The notes beneath the pieces were generated by a model. It saw only the letters and a list, made by a program, of their open reading frames with translations. It was not told the DNA's origin and searched no databases. Below are positions 1 through 8,000 of a DNA stretch of 29,047 nucleotides, one piece after another; within the stretch, counting starts at the first letter, position 1; each line of letters begins with the position of its first letter. The DNA comes from Erysipelotrichaceae bacterium (lineage in GTDB: Bacteria; Bacillota_I; Bacilli_A; Erysipelotrichales; Erysipelotrichaceae): NCBI GenBank assembly GCA_020026035.1, contig JAHHRC010000008.1, positions 1-29,047 on the forward strand, read 5' to 3'. A program made the translations under genes and the position numbers.

Positions 1-23
1 GGGTTGAAACGATGTAAGTGTTT

Positions 24-53
24 AGCTCGTTGTTTAGACAACGGGCTTTTTTA
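24..53 (+). terminator. Intrinsic terminator of a gene upstream of the window
   Basis: A 10-bp stem (24-33 with 38-47, including a G-U pair) with a TTAG loop is followed by a T run at 47-52. It points rightwards, so it ends a plus-strand gene lying before base 1. Confidence 0.8.
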
Positions 54-60
54 TGTGGGG

Positions 61-92
61 AAAAGAAAAACACGTGCTTGTTTACACGTGTT
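61..92 (-). terminator. Terminator of the HAD phosphatase gene
   Basis: Read on the minus strand, an AACACGTG/CACGTGTT stem (85-92 with 69-76) begins at the stop codon and is followed by a T-rich run (complement of 61-70). The stem takes in part of the stop codon. Confidence 0.75.
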
Positions 93-861
93 AGAGGATG
101 TTGAAATGGTTTAAGGCGTTTAAGATGCCGTTATGATCGATGTCATCGGTAATGTAGGTTGCGGCTTGTTTTGCCTTGTCGCAGGCATTTCCCATAGCGA
201 TTCCGATTCCGACTTCTTGTAACATAGCACTGTCGTTTTCACCATCTCCAAAGGCCATGCATTCGTCTTTGTGGAGGTTGTTTGCTTGCATGTATTGACG
301 GATGGCTTCGAGTTTTCCGCCATGTTCATCAATGATGTCTACGCCGTATTTGTTCCAGCGTGTGACTTTGGCGTGGGGTAGGGTGTGGATGAATTCGTTT
401 AGCTTTTCATCACTTACGAATGGGATTGCTTGATAGATGGTGTTGCCGGTGTAGGTGTTGATGGTTGGTAGTGGAGAAGAAACGGCTTCTTCGGCGATTT
501 TTACATAGTCGTTTATGAAGTTGATGTACATTTGATCTTGTTCAATTAGGGTGATGGGGATTTGTTTTTCGTTGAAGAGGTGGATGATTTTTTCTTGGGT
601 GATGGGGTTTAATGGGGTGCCATGAAGGAGGTTCATGTTTTGATCTAATGTCATTTGGCCATTGAGGGTGATATAGGCGTCAAATTGTAATTGGTTCACA
701 GGCATGCGTTGTAGATCGATTTTGTGTCTTCCGGTTGCGATGACGATCTGTATGCCTTTTTCTTTTAGTTGTTGTATTGCTTGTATGGTAGATGCTGGTA
801 CGGAGTTTGTCTTGTGTGAGACAAGTGTTCCGTCAACATCGAAAAAGATTGTTTTAATCAT
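91..861 (-). CDS. Cof-type HAD-superfamily hydrolase
   Basis: This 256-residue protein has all the marks of a Cof/YbiV-type HAD phosphatase: the nucleophile motif DVDGT (Asp8, Asp10) at the N-terminus, the second motif ATGR near residue 43, a central C2-type cap region, and the C-terminal GDGEND motif that holds the Mg ion. Members of the family dephosphorylate sugar phosphates, phosphorylated cofactors or FMN; the substrate cannot be told from sequence. The length is normal for the family. The start is supported by a GAGGT ribosome site about 5 nt upstream of the ATG. It is a single-gene unit on the minus strand with its own terminator just after the stop. Family assignment is firm and the substrate is unknown. 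Confidence 0.93.
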   Translation of the reverse strand: MIKTIFFDVDGTLVSHKTNSVPASTIQAIQQLKEKGIQIVIATGRHKIDLQRMPVNQLQFDAYITLNGQMTLDQNMNLLHGTPLNPITQEKIIHLFNEKQIPITLIEQDQMYINFINDYVKIAEEAVSSPLPTINTYTGNTIYQAIPFVSDEKLNEFIHTLPHAKVTRWNKYGVDIIDEHGGKLEAIRQYMQANNLHKDECMAFGDGENDSAMLQEVGIGIAMGNACDKAKQAATYITDDIDHNGILNALNHFNIL

Positions 862-990
862 TGTGACCTCATTTCGTATAAAAGTCGTTGGCTCAATCCA
901 TTAAAAGCGCAACGACCTATAGAGAATGTGTTCATATAGAGATTTGTGGTTCTATTTGAACGTTAGTACTATACATTGTTTTTGGTGGTT

Positions 991-1022
991 TTAAAAGAAA
1001 AAAGTCGAACGAATCGACTTTT
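991..1022 (-). terminator. Terminator of tRNA-Pro
   Basis: On the minus strand an AGTCGA/TCGACT stem (1014-1019 with 1003-1008) is followed by a T-rich run (complement of 991-1003). It lies about 10 nt after the tRNA 3' end. Confidence 0.75.
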
Positions 1023-1030
1023 GTGTGTAC

Positions 1031-1107
1031 TGGTCGGGATATGGAGATTCGAACTCCAGACCTCTTCGTCCCGAACGAAGCGCACTACCAAGCTGTGCTA
1101 TATCCCG
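1031..1107 (-). tRNA. tRNA-Pro (anticodon CGG)
   Basis: A complete cloverleaf of 77 nt with encoded CCA. The acceptor stem is CGGGATA/TATCCCG, the T-loop arm contains GGAGTTCGAATCTCC, and the anticodon stem CTTCG/CGAAG holds the loop TTCGGGA, so the anticodon is CGG, reading Pro codon CCG. Confidence 0.96.
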
Positions 1108-1115
1108 TTGAATTG

Positions 1116-1144
1116 ATTATAGCATAGGTGGTTTTGTTTCAAAA
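1116..1144 (-). promoter_or_regulatory. Promoter of tRNA-Pro
   Basis: On the minus strand an extended -10, TGCTATAAT (hexamer at 1116-1121), lies 8 nt before the tRNA. A weak -35 TTTTGA (1139-1144) is 17 bp upstream. Confidence 0.65.
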
Positions 1145-1160
1145 GTATGATTTGTTTGAG

Positions 1161-1190
1161 CAATTAAAAAAGGCAAGTTGGACTTGCCTT
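1161..1190 (-). terminator. Terminator of the DUF5692-like gene
   Basis: A perfect 9-bp stem, AAGGCAAGT (1170-1178) with ACTTGCCTT (1182-1190), is followed on the minus strand by a T run. Confidence 0.85.
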
Positions 1191-1194
1191 GTGC

Positions 1195-2220
1195 TTAGTT
1201 AACTGGAGTAACTTTTGTTTGAACGTTGCCTTTGTCATCCCAAGCTGCCTTGTATCCGTAGGCTTTTAGGTTGTCGTAAGCAAGTTGTTTCTTGTCTTCT
1301 GGTACATCGATGTTTTCTAAGTAAACGCGCTTGTAGCTGTTTGAATCAATGAAGAGTTCTTCTTTGAATGGATTGCGTTTCTTTGTGATCATGATGTAGC
1401 TTTGGTAAACAAGAACACCGATGTTCCAAAGTAGGGCAATGACGGAGATTGTCATGTGGGCTGCTTTGGAGTTTGTGGAGTGTACCATGGCGAAATCACT
1501 TAGGAAGAAGGATGGTACGCTCATGGTGATAATCATGTTTACGGCAAGTGTTCTTACTCTGTGTTGTGCGTATACACCGCGTTTGATGAAGAATGCTGGA
1601 ATCGTACATGCAAGTAGTAGAACAACACCGCAATACATGGAACGGTCGGATACGGAGTTATAGGTGTATGCGAAGTTCCATAGATCGTAGGCGATGATCC
1701 AGAACCACATCATATCTGGCCATACGAAGTCTTTGTGTTTACCGCCTTCAACGATGATTCCGAAGAATCCACAGATTGTGATGGCGTTTATGATTCCAGC
1801 GATACCGTTGATGATATTCCAAGGGCCACCTACGACCATATAGCCATCGACGATACCGTTGATGTTTACTAATTGGAAGTCGCGGATACAAGCTTCCATG
1901 ATGTTAATGAAGTAGATGATTGGTGGTATACATACCAAGTACTTCTTTTGGAAGCGTTTGTGGTATACAACGAGCCATCCGAATACGGCTCCGGCTAGGC
2001 ATGAGTAGGTTTTTGCCCATTGGAACCAAGTTCCTGCCCCTGATCCTTCTACGGCTGTGTGTGGCCATAGAGTGAAGGTTAGAATGGTTGGTAGGACGAT
2101 AAATAGAGCGAATCCGGTCCATTTGTTTAGACGGGATAGTTCATTTAGTCCGATTAAGAGTGCTAGGTAGAGTAGCACGCTGAGCCAAGCGGTTGCACTT
2201 GGCATTTCGTAGAAAAACAT
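1195..2220 (-). CDS. Polytopic membrane protein, DUF5692-like
   Basis: This 341-residue protein is very rich in Trp, Ile and Tyr and has roughly nine to ten hydrophobic segments, then a soluble charged tail from about residue 285 (from FKEELFIDSN onwards). It resembles the integral membrane family DUF5692; I assign this from general sequence character, and no function is established. The start is placed at MFFYEMPSATAW and not 14 codons further upstream, because a GGGGG ribosome site lies 6-7 nt before this ATG, whereas the upstream codons fall between promoter and ribosome site. It has its own promoter and terminator. Transporter or enzyme activity cannot be decided from sequence. Confidence 0.8.
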   Translation of the reverse strand: MFFYEMPSATAWLSVLLYLALLIGLNELSRLNKWTGFALFIVLPTILTFTLWPHTAVEGSGAGTWFQWAKTYSCLAGAVFGWLVVYHKRFQKKYLVCIPPIIYFINIMEACIRDFQLVNINGIVDGYMVVGGPWNIINGIAGIINAITICGFFGIIVEGGKHKDFVWPDMMWFWIIAYDLWNFAYTYNSVSDRSMYCGVVLLLACTIPAFFIKRGVYAQHRVRTLAVNMIITMSVPSFFLSDFAMVHSTNSKAAHMTISVIALLWNIGVLVYQSYIMITKKRNPFKEELFIDSNSYKRVYLENIDVPEDKKQLAYDNLKAYGYKAAWDDKGNVQTKVTPVN

Positions 2221-2252
2221 ATAAATCCCCCTTATTCGTTTGAACGTAGAGA

Positions 2253-2281
2253 ATTGTATCATAAATTTAGATTTATGTTAA
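2253..2281 (-). promoter_or_regulatory. Promoter of DUF5692-like gene with inverted repeat in the spacer
   Basis: On the minus strand, -35 TTAACA (2276-2281) and -10 TACAAT (2253-2258, with upstream TGA) are 17 bp apart. The inverted repeat CATAAAT-TTAG-ATTTATG (2260-2277) fills the spacer, which could be an operator. Confidence 0.6.
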
Positions 2282-2301
2282 TTAACTCACAAAGATATTT
2301 G

Positions 2302-2628
2302 TTAAAGTTCATTGTATTTTTTGCTTGAGTTATATGCTTTGTCGATTGGGTATTTTTTGGCGTTCTTTTTGAATTTGTCTTGAATGATTTCGTTTGGATC
2401 GAGTTGTAAGACGTCGGCCATGTTTATGCAGTAGGCAAAGACATCGGCGAGTTCTTCTTTTAAGGCGTCGATGTTGTAGTCCGTATCACTCCATTGGAAG
2501 AGTTCTAAGAGTTCATTGGCTTCAATGGAGATGGATTTTGCAAGGTTTGCAGGTGTATGGAATTGTTCCCAATTACGGTCTTTTGTGAAGTTTGTTACGA
2601 CTTCAATGGTTTCTTTTGAAATATGCAT
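2302..2628 (-). CDS. MazG-like nucleotide pyrophosphohydrolase
   Basis: A 108-residue all-alpha protein of the MazG/dCTPase superfamily, which hydrolyses (d)NTPs to the monophosphate and pyrophosphate, often to clear non-canonical nucleotides. The metal-binding pattern is visible: E36xxE39 in SIEANELLE and E59xxD62 in KEELADV, with the WEQFHTPANLAKS segment before them typical of the short RS21-C6/iMazG type. The single-domain length fits that subgroup. An AGAAGG ribosome site precedes the ATG. No clear terminator follows it, so some readthrough into the DUF5692-like gene 81 bp downstream is possible, although that gene has its own promoter. Confidence 0.9.
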   Translation of the reverse strand: MHISKETIEVVTNFTKDRNWEQFHTPANLAKSISIEANELLELFQWSDTDYNIDALKEELADVFAYCINMADVLQLDPNEIIQDKFKKNAKKYPIDKAYNSSKKYNEL

Positions 2629-2702
2629 GTTGTACCTTCTTTCGTGTTTATTCTAAATGTTTCTTTTGTTTTTGTATATGTGCTAGGTTTGTGAAAACGC
2701 TA

Positions 2703-2711
2703 TGCTATAAT
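2703..2711 (+). promoter_or_regulatory. Extended -10 promoter of the Asp-rich protein operon
   Basis: TGCTATAAT with no clear -35. It overlaps an in-frame ATG at 2710, which shows that the longer reading is not the real start. The predicted 5' leader is only about 16 nt and holds the GTGAGGG ribosome site (2720-2726). Confidence 0.65.
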
Positions 2712-2733
2712 GAAGAAAAGTGAGGGCTTTTAT

Positions 2734-4050
2734 ATGCGAAATGAAAAAGTGTTTGATTTGCTAGATGAGCTAGATGATGCGGATTTTGAGTGTATCAAGG
2801 CGTATCAAAAGAAGTTGAAGCTTACGAAGAAAGAGGCGGATAACGATGCCTTTATGGCGTTTATGGCGTTAATGAAGGATGAGGAACGTGTCTTTACGAA
2901 GGAAGAGTTTGTGTTGTTGATGGAGCGCTGTATGCAAGCAAACAAGCGTATCGGTGTGTTCTTGCGTGAAGATGGTGCGTATTATGGCTATGTTCGCAAT
3001 GTGAGTTCGATGGACATGATGAGCAACATGATGGGCTTTATGAAGGATGCGGTTGTGGATGCGTTAGGTTCGATTCATGATGATGACGATGAAGATTATG
3101 ACGACGATGACGAAGATGACGATGATGACGACTTTGACGACTTTGATGAAGATGCTTTTGATCGTGCAATGCTTGCGATGTTAGCTGAAGATGATGATGA
3201 AGACGACGATGACGATGACGATGATGAAGACGATGATCTTGAAAAGGAAATGGACATCCTTGATAAGCTTACTTGGTATGTAAGTTGCAGTGATGAGGTT
3301 TTGTCGGTATTGAATTTGATTCGTAGTCGAAATGAGTATGTGTTGAATGATCGTCAGGCGGAGATTCTTTTAAACAATCCGCCAGCGTTTGCAAGGATCC
3401 TTGTGGATGATGAGGATCAATACCATACGGAGTTAGATGACGATAGTGTTGAGTTGTTTGAAGAGGTATTAGAACGGGATCCGGAGGATATTCGTCAGAT
3501 ACATTCATGGTTTGTTGCGGTGAATTTCTTTGTGAATAATACGTATGGTTCGATTCGTGAAGAGCACATGAATGAGATTTTGATGTCGAATCCATTTTTG
3601 GAAGATATCATGGACGATGAAGAAGAAAAAGAAGCGTTCATGCAGGGATTTGCGGACTATATTTCAAGGACAGGTTATACACTAAGAAATGGTGTATGGG
3701 AATCTTTGAAAGCGAAAGAGTTTGGAGTTACGACATCCATGGATTTTGCGGCGAGAGATTTTGTGTGTCCGTCCTATCAAGAGATTATGGATGTTTCGGT
3801 GTATGGATATCCGAAATCGAATCCGGCATATCTTAAGATCTTTGCGTATATGCGAAACGCCATTTCGCTTAAGGATACGCATGAATTTATGTGTAAAGTG
3901 TATCAAGGTCTTGTGATCGGGGCGTATGATGAAATGTCTTCAGAGATTCATGATGAAGAGCTGCAAGAATATTTCTTTGAAGCGTTCTTGACTACCCGTT
4001 GTCGTGAGTATGGTGGCCGTACGTATGACGAGTTTAGCGAAAAGGATTAA
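2734..4050 (+). CDS. Unrecognised protein with a long Asp/Glu tract
   Basis: A 438-residue cytoplasmic-looking protein with no signal peptide or membrane segment; I do not recognise the family. Residues 1-110 are alpha-helical looking and Met-rich (MDMMSNMMGFMKD). Residues about 116-170 are almost all Asp with some Glu, interrupted by a short helix-like FDRAMLAMLA. Residues 180-438 are a mixed domain with many acidic and aromatic residues. The start is set at the ATG after GTGAGGG, because the ATG 24 bp earlier lies inside the -10 box. The stop is 2 bp before the start of a YitT-family membrane protein, so the two form an operon. The acidic tract could bind divalent cations or basic proteins; that is speculation. 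Confidence 0.85.
   Translation: MRNEKVFDLLDELDDADFECIKAYQKKLKLTKKEADNDAFMAFMALMKDEERVFTKEEFVLLMERCMQANKRIGVFLREDGAYYGYVRNVSSMDMMSNMMGFMKDAVVDALGSIHDDDDEDYDDDDEDDDDDDFDDFDEDAFDRAMLAMLAEDDDEDDDDDDDDEDDDLEKEMDILDKLTWYVSCSDEVLSVLNLIRSRNEYVLNDRQAEILLNNPPAFARILVDDEDQYHTELDDDSVELFEEVLERDPEDIRQIHSWFVAVNFFVNNTYGSIREEHMNEILMSNPFLEDIMDDEEEKEAFMQGFADYISRTGYTLRNGVWESLKAKEFGVTTSMDFAARDFVCPSYQEIMDVSVYGYPKSNPAYLKIFAYMRNAISLKDTHEFMCKVYQGLVIGAYDEMSSEIHDEELQEYFFEAFLTTRCREYGGRTYDEFSEKD
3079..3237 (+). repeat. GAT/GAC-rich low-complexity tract coding for poly-Asp
   Basis: Two GAT/GAC/GAA runs (3079-3150 and 3187-3237) separated by about 36 bp of ordinary coding sequence. GAT and GAC are mixed, which lowers slippage compared with a pure triplet run, but length variation between strains is likely. 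Confidence 0.85.
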
Positions 4051-4052
4051 AA

Positions 4053-4892
4053 ATGAAAAAAGAGTTTTTGTATGATTTTGTAGTGTTAACGATTGCAAGT
4101 TTAATTATTGCGGTTGCGGTGTACTTTTTCTTAGTGCCATCGCATTGTGCGGTAGCTTCTGTTACGGGGCTTGCGATTGTGTTAGAAAACTTTGTGCCAT
4201 TGTCGATTGCGATGATTACATTAGTGTTGAATGTTGTGTTATTGATCATTGGCTTTTTGACGGTTGGTAAGGAGTTTGGGTCAAAGACAGTCTATACGAG
4301 TATTATGATTCCTGTGTTTATTGGGATGTTTCAAAAGATGTTTCCGGATTTTGTGAGTTTTACAAATTCGCAAACATTGGATGTTCTATGTCATGGGTTT
4401 GTTGGTTGTTTTGGATTGTCGTTGATGTTTGACCGGAATGCATCGAGTGGTGGTTTGGATATTGTTGCAAAGATTATGAACCAGTACTTGCATGTGGATT
4501 TTGGCAAGGCGTTGAGTTATGTTGGGTATTTTGTGGCATTCTCTTCGATTCTTGCCTATGATTCAAAGACGGTTATTCTTTCTATTTTAGGTACGTACCA
4601 GGTAGGTTTGGTGTTGGATCAATTTATCTTTGGTAAGAACTTAAAGAGAAGGGTTTGTATTATTACGAATAAGCAAGATGAGTTAAGAGAATTTATCTTG
4701 CATGATTTAAAGAGTGGAGCAACGATTTATAATGCGATTGGGGCATATCGTATGAATGAGATTCATGAGGTATGTGTCAATGTGACGAAGAGTGAGTATG
4801 CGAAGTTATTAACGTATTTAGAGAAGAATGATCCAGATGCGTTTGTGGCTGTATATAATATTTCACATGTGCGTTATAAGCCGAAGTTTTAA
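4053..4892 (+). CDS. YitT family membrane protein
   Basis: A 279-residue protein with five or six transmembrane segments in residues 1-195 (the YitT/DUF161 membrane domain, with the family-type segment NASSGGLDIVAKI) and a soluble C-terminal DUF2179 domain at about 200-279 (FILHDLKSGATIYNAIGAY..., then EVCVNVTKSEYAKLLTYLEK). The length is typical. The function of YitT proteins is not settled; transport is assumed. The ATG follows the previous stop by 2 bp, so it is co-transcribed, probably translationally coupled, with the Asp-rich protein. A terminator follows directly. A second YitT protein lies at 23973-24830. Confidence 0.93.
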   Translation: MKKEFLYDFVVLTIASLIIAVAVYFFLVPSHCAVASVTGLAIVLENFVPLSIAMITLVLNVVLLIIGFLTVGKEFGSKTVYTSIMIPVFIGMFQKMFPDFVSFTNSQTLDVLCHGFVGCFGLSLMFDRNASSGGLDIVAKIMNQYLHVDFGKALSYVGYFVAFSSILAYDSKTVILSILGTYQVGLVLDQFIFGKNLKRRVCIITNKQDELREFILHDLKSGATIYNAIGAYRMNEIHEVCVNVTKSEYAKLLTYLEKNDPDAFVAVYNISHVRYKPKF

Positions 4893-4898
4893 AAGGAA

Positions 4899-4937
4899 CA
4901 GGCATTCATTTTGATATCGAAATGAGTGTCTTTTTTA
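4899..4937 (+). terminator. Terminator of the Asp-rich/YitT operon
   Basis: Stem of about 11 bp with G-U pairs (4902-4912 with 4920-4930), followed by a T run at 4931-4936. Confidence 0.8.
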
Positions 4938-5003
4938 TACAAACCACGAGGTTATACTTTTTGATATTCGAGTTGTAAATTTTACTTTTTCGAAACATAT
5001 AAA

Positions 5004-5033
5004 TTGCAAGGAATTCATACTTTTCTCTATAAT
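5004..5033 (+). promoter_or_regulatory. Promoter of the large surface glycosidase-like gene
   Basis: -35 TTGCAA (5004-5009), 18-bp spacer, -10 TATAAT (5028-5033). The predicted start of transcription is near 5040. Confidence 0.7.
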
Positions 5034-5048
5034 GTGGTGGAACAGAGC

Positions 5049-5062
5049 AGTAAGCGCTTTCA
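5049..5062 (+). promoter_or_regulatory. cre-like site (CcpA operator)
   Basis: AGTAAGCGCTTTCA matches the Bacillota cre consensus TGWAANCGNTNWCA at every position but the first. It lies just downstream of the predicted transcription start, where CcpA binding blocks transcription, so repression by preferred sugars is expected. The identification is by consensus only. Confidence 0.7.
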
Positions 5063-5095
5063 CATACGTTTGAATTTACATAAGGAGGGAAAGAT

Positions 5096-8000
5096 ATGAT
5101 TCAAAAACTTTTGTATGTGGTGCTTGCGGTTGTATTGTCGATGAGTGGTATAAACATACAACAAGTAAGTGCAGAGGAAAGAACTGTAACCATCGAAGTA
5201 GATGATACAGTTATAGAAGAAAGTGAAACACACCGATTTATTTATCATGGAAGTACTGATTCGGATCCACATGGTTCCAATGGTGGATGGGTAGCTGATA
5301 ATGGAGGAAAACATTCAAATCCATTGGTCAAATCCCAACACTGGGTATGGGCAGAGTATGAAATTGCCAAGAATCAAACCTATGATTTTACATTTGAAGG
5401 TACAGGGGTAGAGTTGATGGGGTTAAAATCTACTGATACCAAAAAAATGAACTTTCAACTGGATGGAGGGGATATTGTAACAAACACTATTCCCGGAAAC
5501 AGAAATGATTTAGTGACGTTATATAAAATAGAAAATATTTCTGACACAAATGAACGTCATACAGTGAAAGTTACCTTACCAGAAGGTTGTAAAGGGCTTC
5601 AGGTAAGTTATGCGAAGGTCTTCCGTAAGGAAACAGTAGAAGAATCATCGCCTGCAGAGGGTGGTGATGGTTCTACAGAAGAAGGTTCGCAAGGACAACC
5701 AGGAGCTGAAGGGTCTGTACCTCCTGCACCGGATGGAGAAGGTCAACCTTCTACGGATGTTGTAGAACAACCAACGAATAAATCTTCAGATCGTTTTGTG
5801 ATTGTGGATAATACTGCGATTGATCCTAGTTGGCCACATCATTTTGCGTTCCAAGGGACAATGGACTCTGATCCAAATGGCAGTCATGGAAATTGGGTTT
5901 CTGACACAAAACGTAGCTTGATTACAACGGAGAATCCAAGAGGTACACATAACTGGTACTACACGGAAAACAGTAGTCTTCTTCCATCTCAGACATATAC
6001 ATTTACCTTCGTTGGTAGTGGTATTGTTTTGATGGGTGAAAAGAATGAGCAACAAAATACGTTTACTTTTGATGGGGTTGAAGAAACTCTTGATATTCAA
6101 GGTCAACGTTTTAGAATGACGAAATTGTTTGAAAAGAAGGATTTACCTGTGCAAAGACATACGGTACAGGTTAGTTTGAAAAGAGGTACAGGATTAGAAG
6201 TTGCGTATGCAAAGGTATTTGATCCACAAGGAGAAAATCCTGCGCCAGTTGAAGTGGTTCCAGTTCCACCGGGACCTCAACCAGAACCTACTACAGTTGC
6301 GCCTACGGAAGGCTCAGTGAAGTCAAAAATTACAACGAATACAACTGACGGGGAATATAACGCATATACATACACGGATTATGGCGGAGCTGGGCCTAAG
6401 GCGTGGCATGTTTCTGCTGGAGAAGCTTGGGTAGATTTAGGATCAAATGATCCACGTGCAGAAGAAGTGTATTATGAGTTCCCGTTTATTGGAAATCGTG
6501 TGGATATCTTTGCGATTAAGTCACCAAAGCACGGTAAGTTCAAGGTGATCATTGATGGTGAAGAAGCCGGGGTTGTTGATCTTTATGATCGTAATCGTGG
6601 CAATGCAGTGCGCGTATTTAGTAAAGGAAATCTTGAAGAAAGACCGCATACAATGAAAATTGTGACTTTGAACCAAAAGACTGGTTCAAATCTTGTGAAT
6701 CAAGTTAGTTACATTGAAGTTTACCATCAACCATATCTTCCTACATCAGTGGATATGATTTCTGAATTAAACCTTATAGTTGAAGAAACACATGAGTTAG
6801 TAATTACGCCTACTCCTTCATATGCGAATGAGTACACAGTAACAATGGATTCAAGTAAGCCAGATGTTGTGTCTGTTGAAGATGGAGTATTAACAGCTAA
6901 GAAGGCTGGAGATGCGGTTGTGACAGTGAATGTGACTGGGTTAGAACCTAAGACAATTGCTGTGCATGTTGATGACCAAACAAAGAAACTTACTGGTAGC
7001 TTCGTGGATGATAATGTGCAATGGACACAGGATAAGAAAGAAGTTGCTAGAGCGTTAGATGTAAAAGAAAAGACGATTCATGCATGGAAGAATGATAAGG
7101 CTTTGGCTGAGTTAGTGGTACATGCGAATCTTTCGAGTCTTACGAATGTAGCGCTAGAAGTATCTAGCTTTACAGATGGAACAAATACATTGGCGAGTGA
7201 AGATGTGAATGTAAACTTTGTGAAGTCTACATTGGCATATACAGGTATGCCAGGTTGGAATTATCAACCTCATAAGTATCCTCAGCCAACGAAAGAGAAC
7301 CGTAAAGAAAGTTCTGATATTATCTACTCGAATACACCGGTAGATATTGCCTTTGACCATATTCAACCTGTTTGGGTAGAAGTGAATGTGCCAAAGAATA
7401 CGAAGCCTGGTGTTTATACAGGTACGATTACTGTGACATCAAGTGATGTGGAAACTCCTTTGGTATTTACAGTTAAGGTTGATGTAGCGGATGCGGTATT
7501 GCCAGATCCTACGGAATTTAAGAATTCATTTGATATTGAATTGTGGCAATATCCATATACGAGTGCAGAATATTATGGATTACCATTCTTCTCGGATGCA
7601 CATAAAGAAGTGTTGAAGAAGGAAATGGCGCTTTATAAGAGTCTAGGTGGACATGCGATTACAGCGACGTTTACAGAAGATGCTTGGGCTCGTCAGACAT
7701 TTAGTGAAAACCCTGTACATTATCCATCAATGGTGAAATGGACGTTGGTAGAAGGGCAATTCACTGGGGAAAGAATTTCAAATGATTTCCGCTTTGAATA
7801 TGACTTTACACACTTTGATGAATGGGTAAAACTAAACAAAGAGTTAGGAATTGCCGATAAGATTGCCTGCTACGGTATTGTGCCTTGGCATGGTAACTTT
7901 ACATATTATGTGGGTGAAGACTTAAGACAGACTCACTTTACAAATGGTTCTGATACATATGATCGAGTATGGACAGACTTCTTAGAACACTTCATTGATC

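Noticed and set aside
2710..2733. Start of the Asp-rich protein at ATG 2710
   Set aside because: The ATG overlaps the TATAAT box, so it would not be in the mRNA. The next ATG has a GTGAGGG ribosome site.
3079..3237. Asp tract as a sign of frameshift or spurious gene
   Set aside because: The frame stays open for 438 codons with a good start, the downstream part has balanced composition, and the gene is tightly spaced to a real YitT gene.
3269..3595. Minus-strand 108-codon frame opposite the Asp-rich gene
   Set aside because: No ribosome site, no recognisable domain, and composition of a shadow frame (many His, Ser, Pro).
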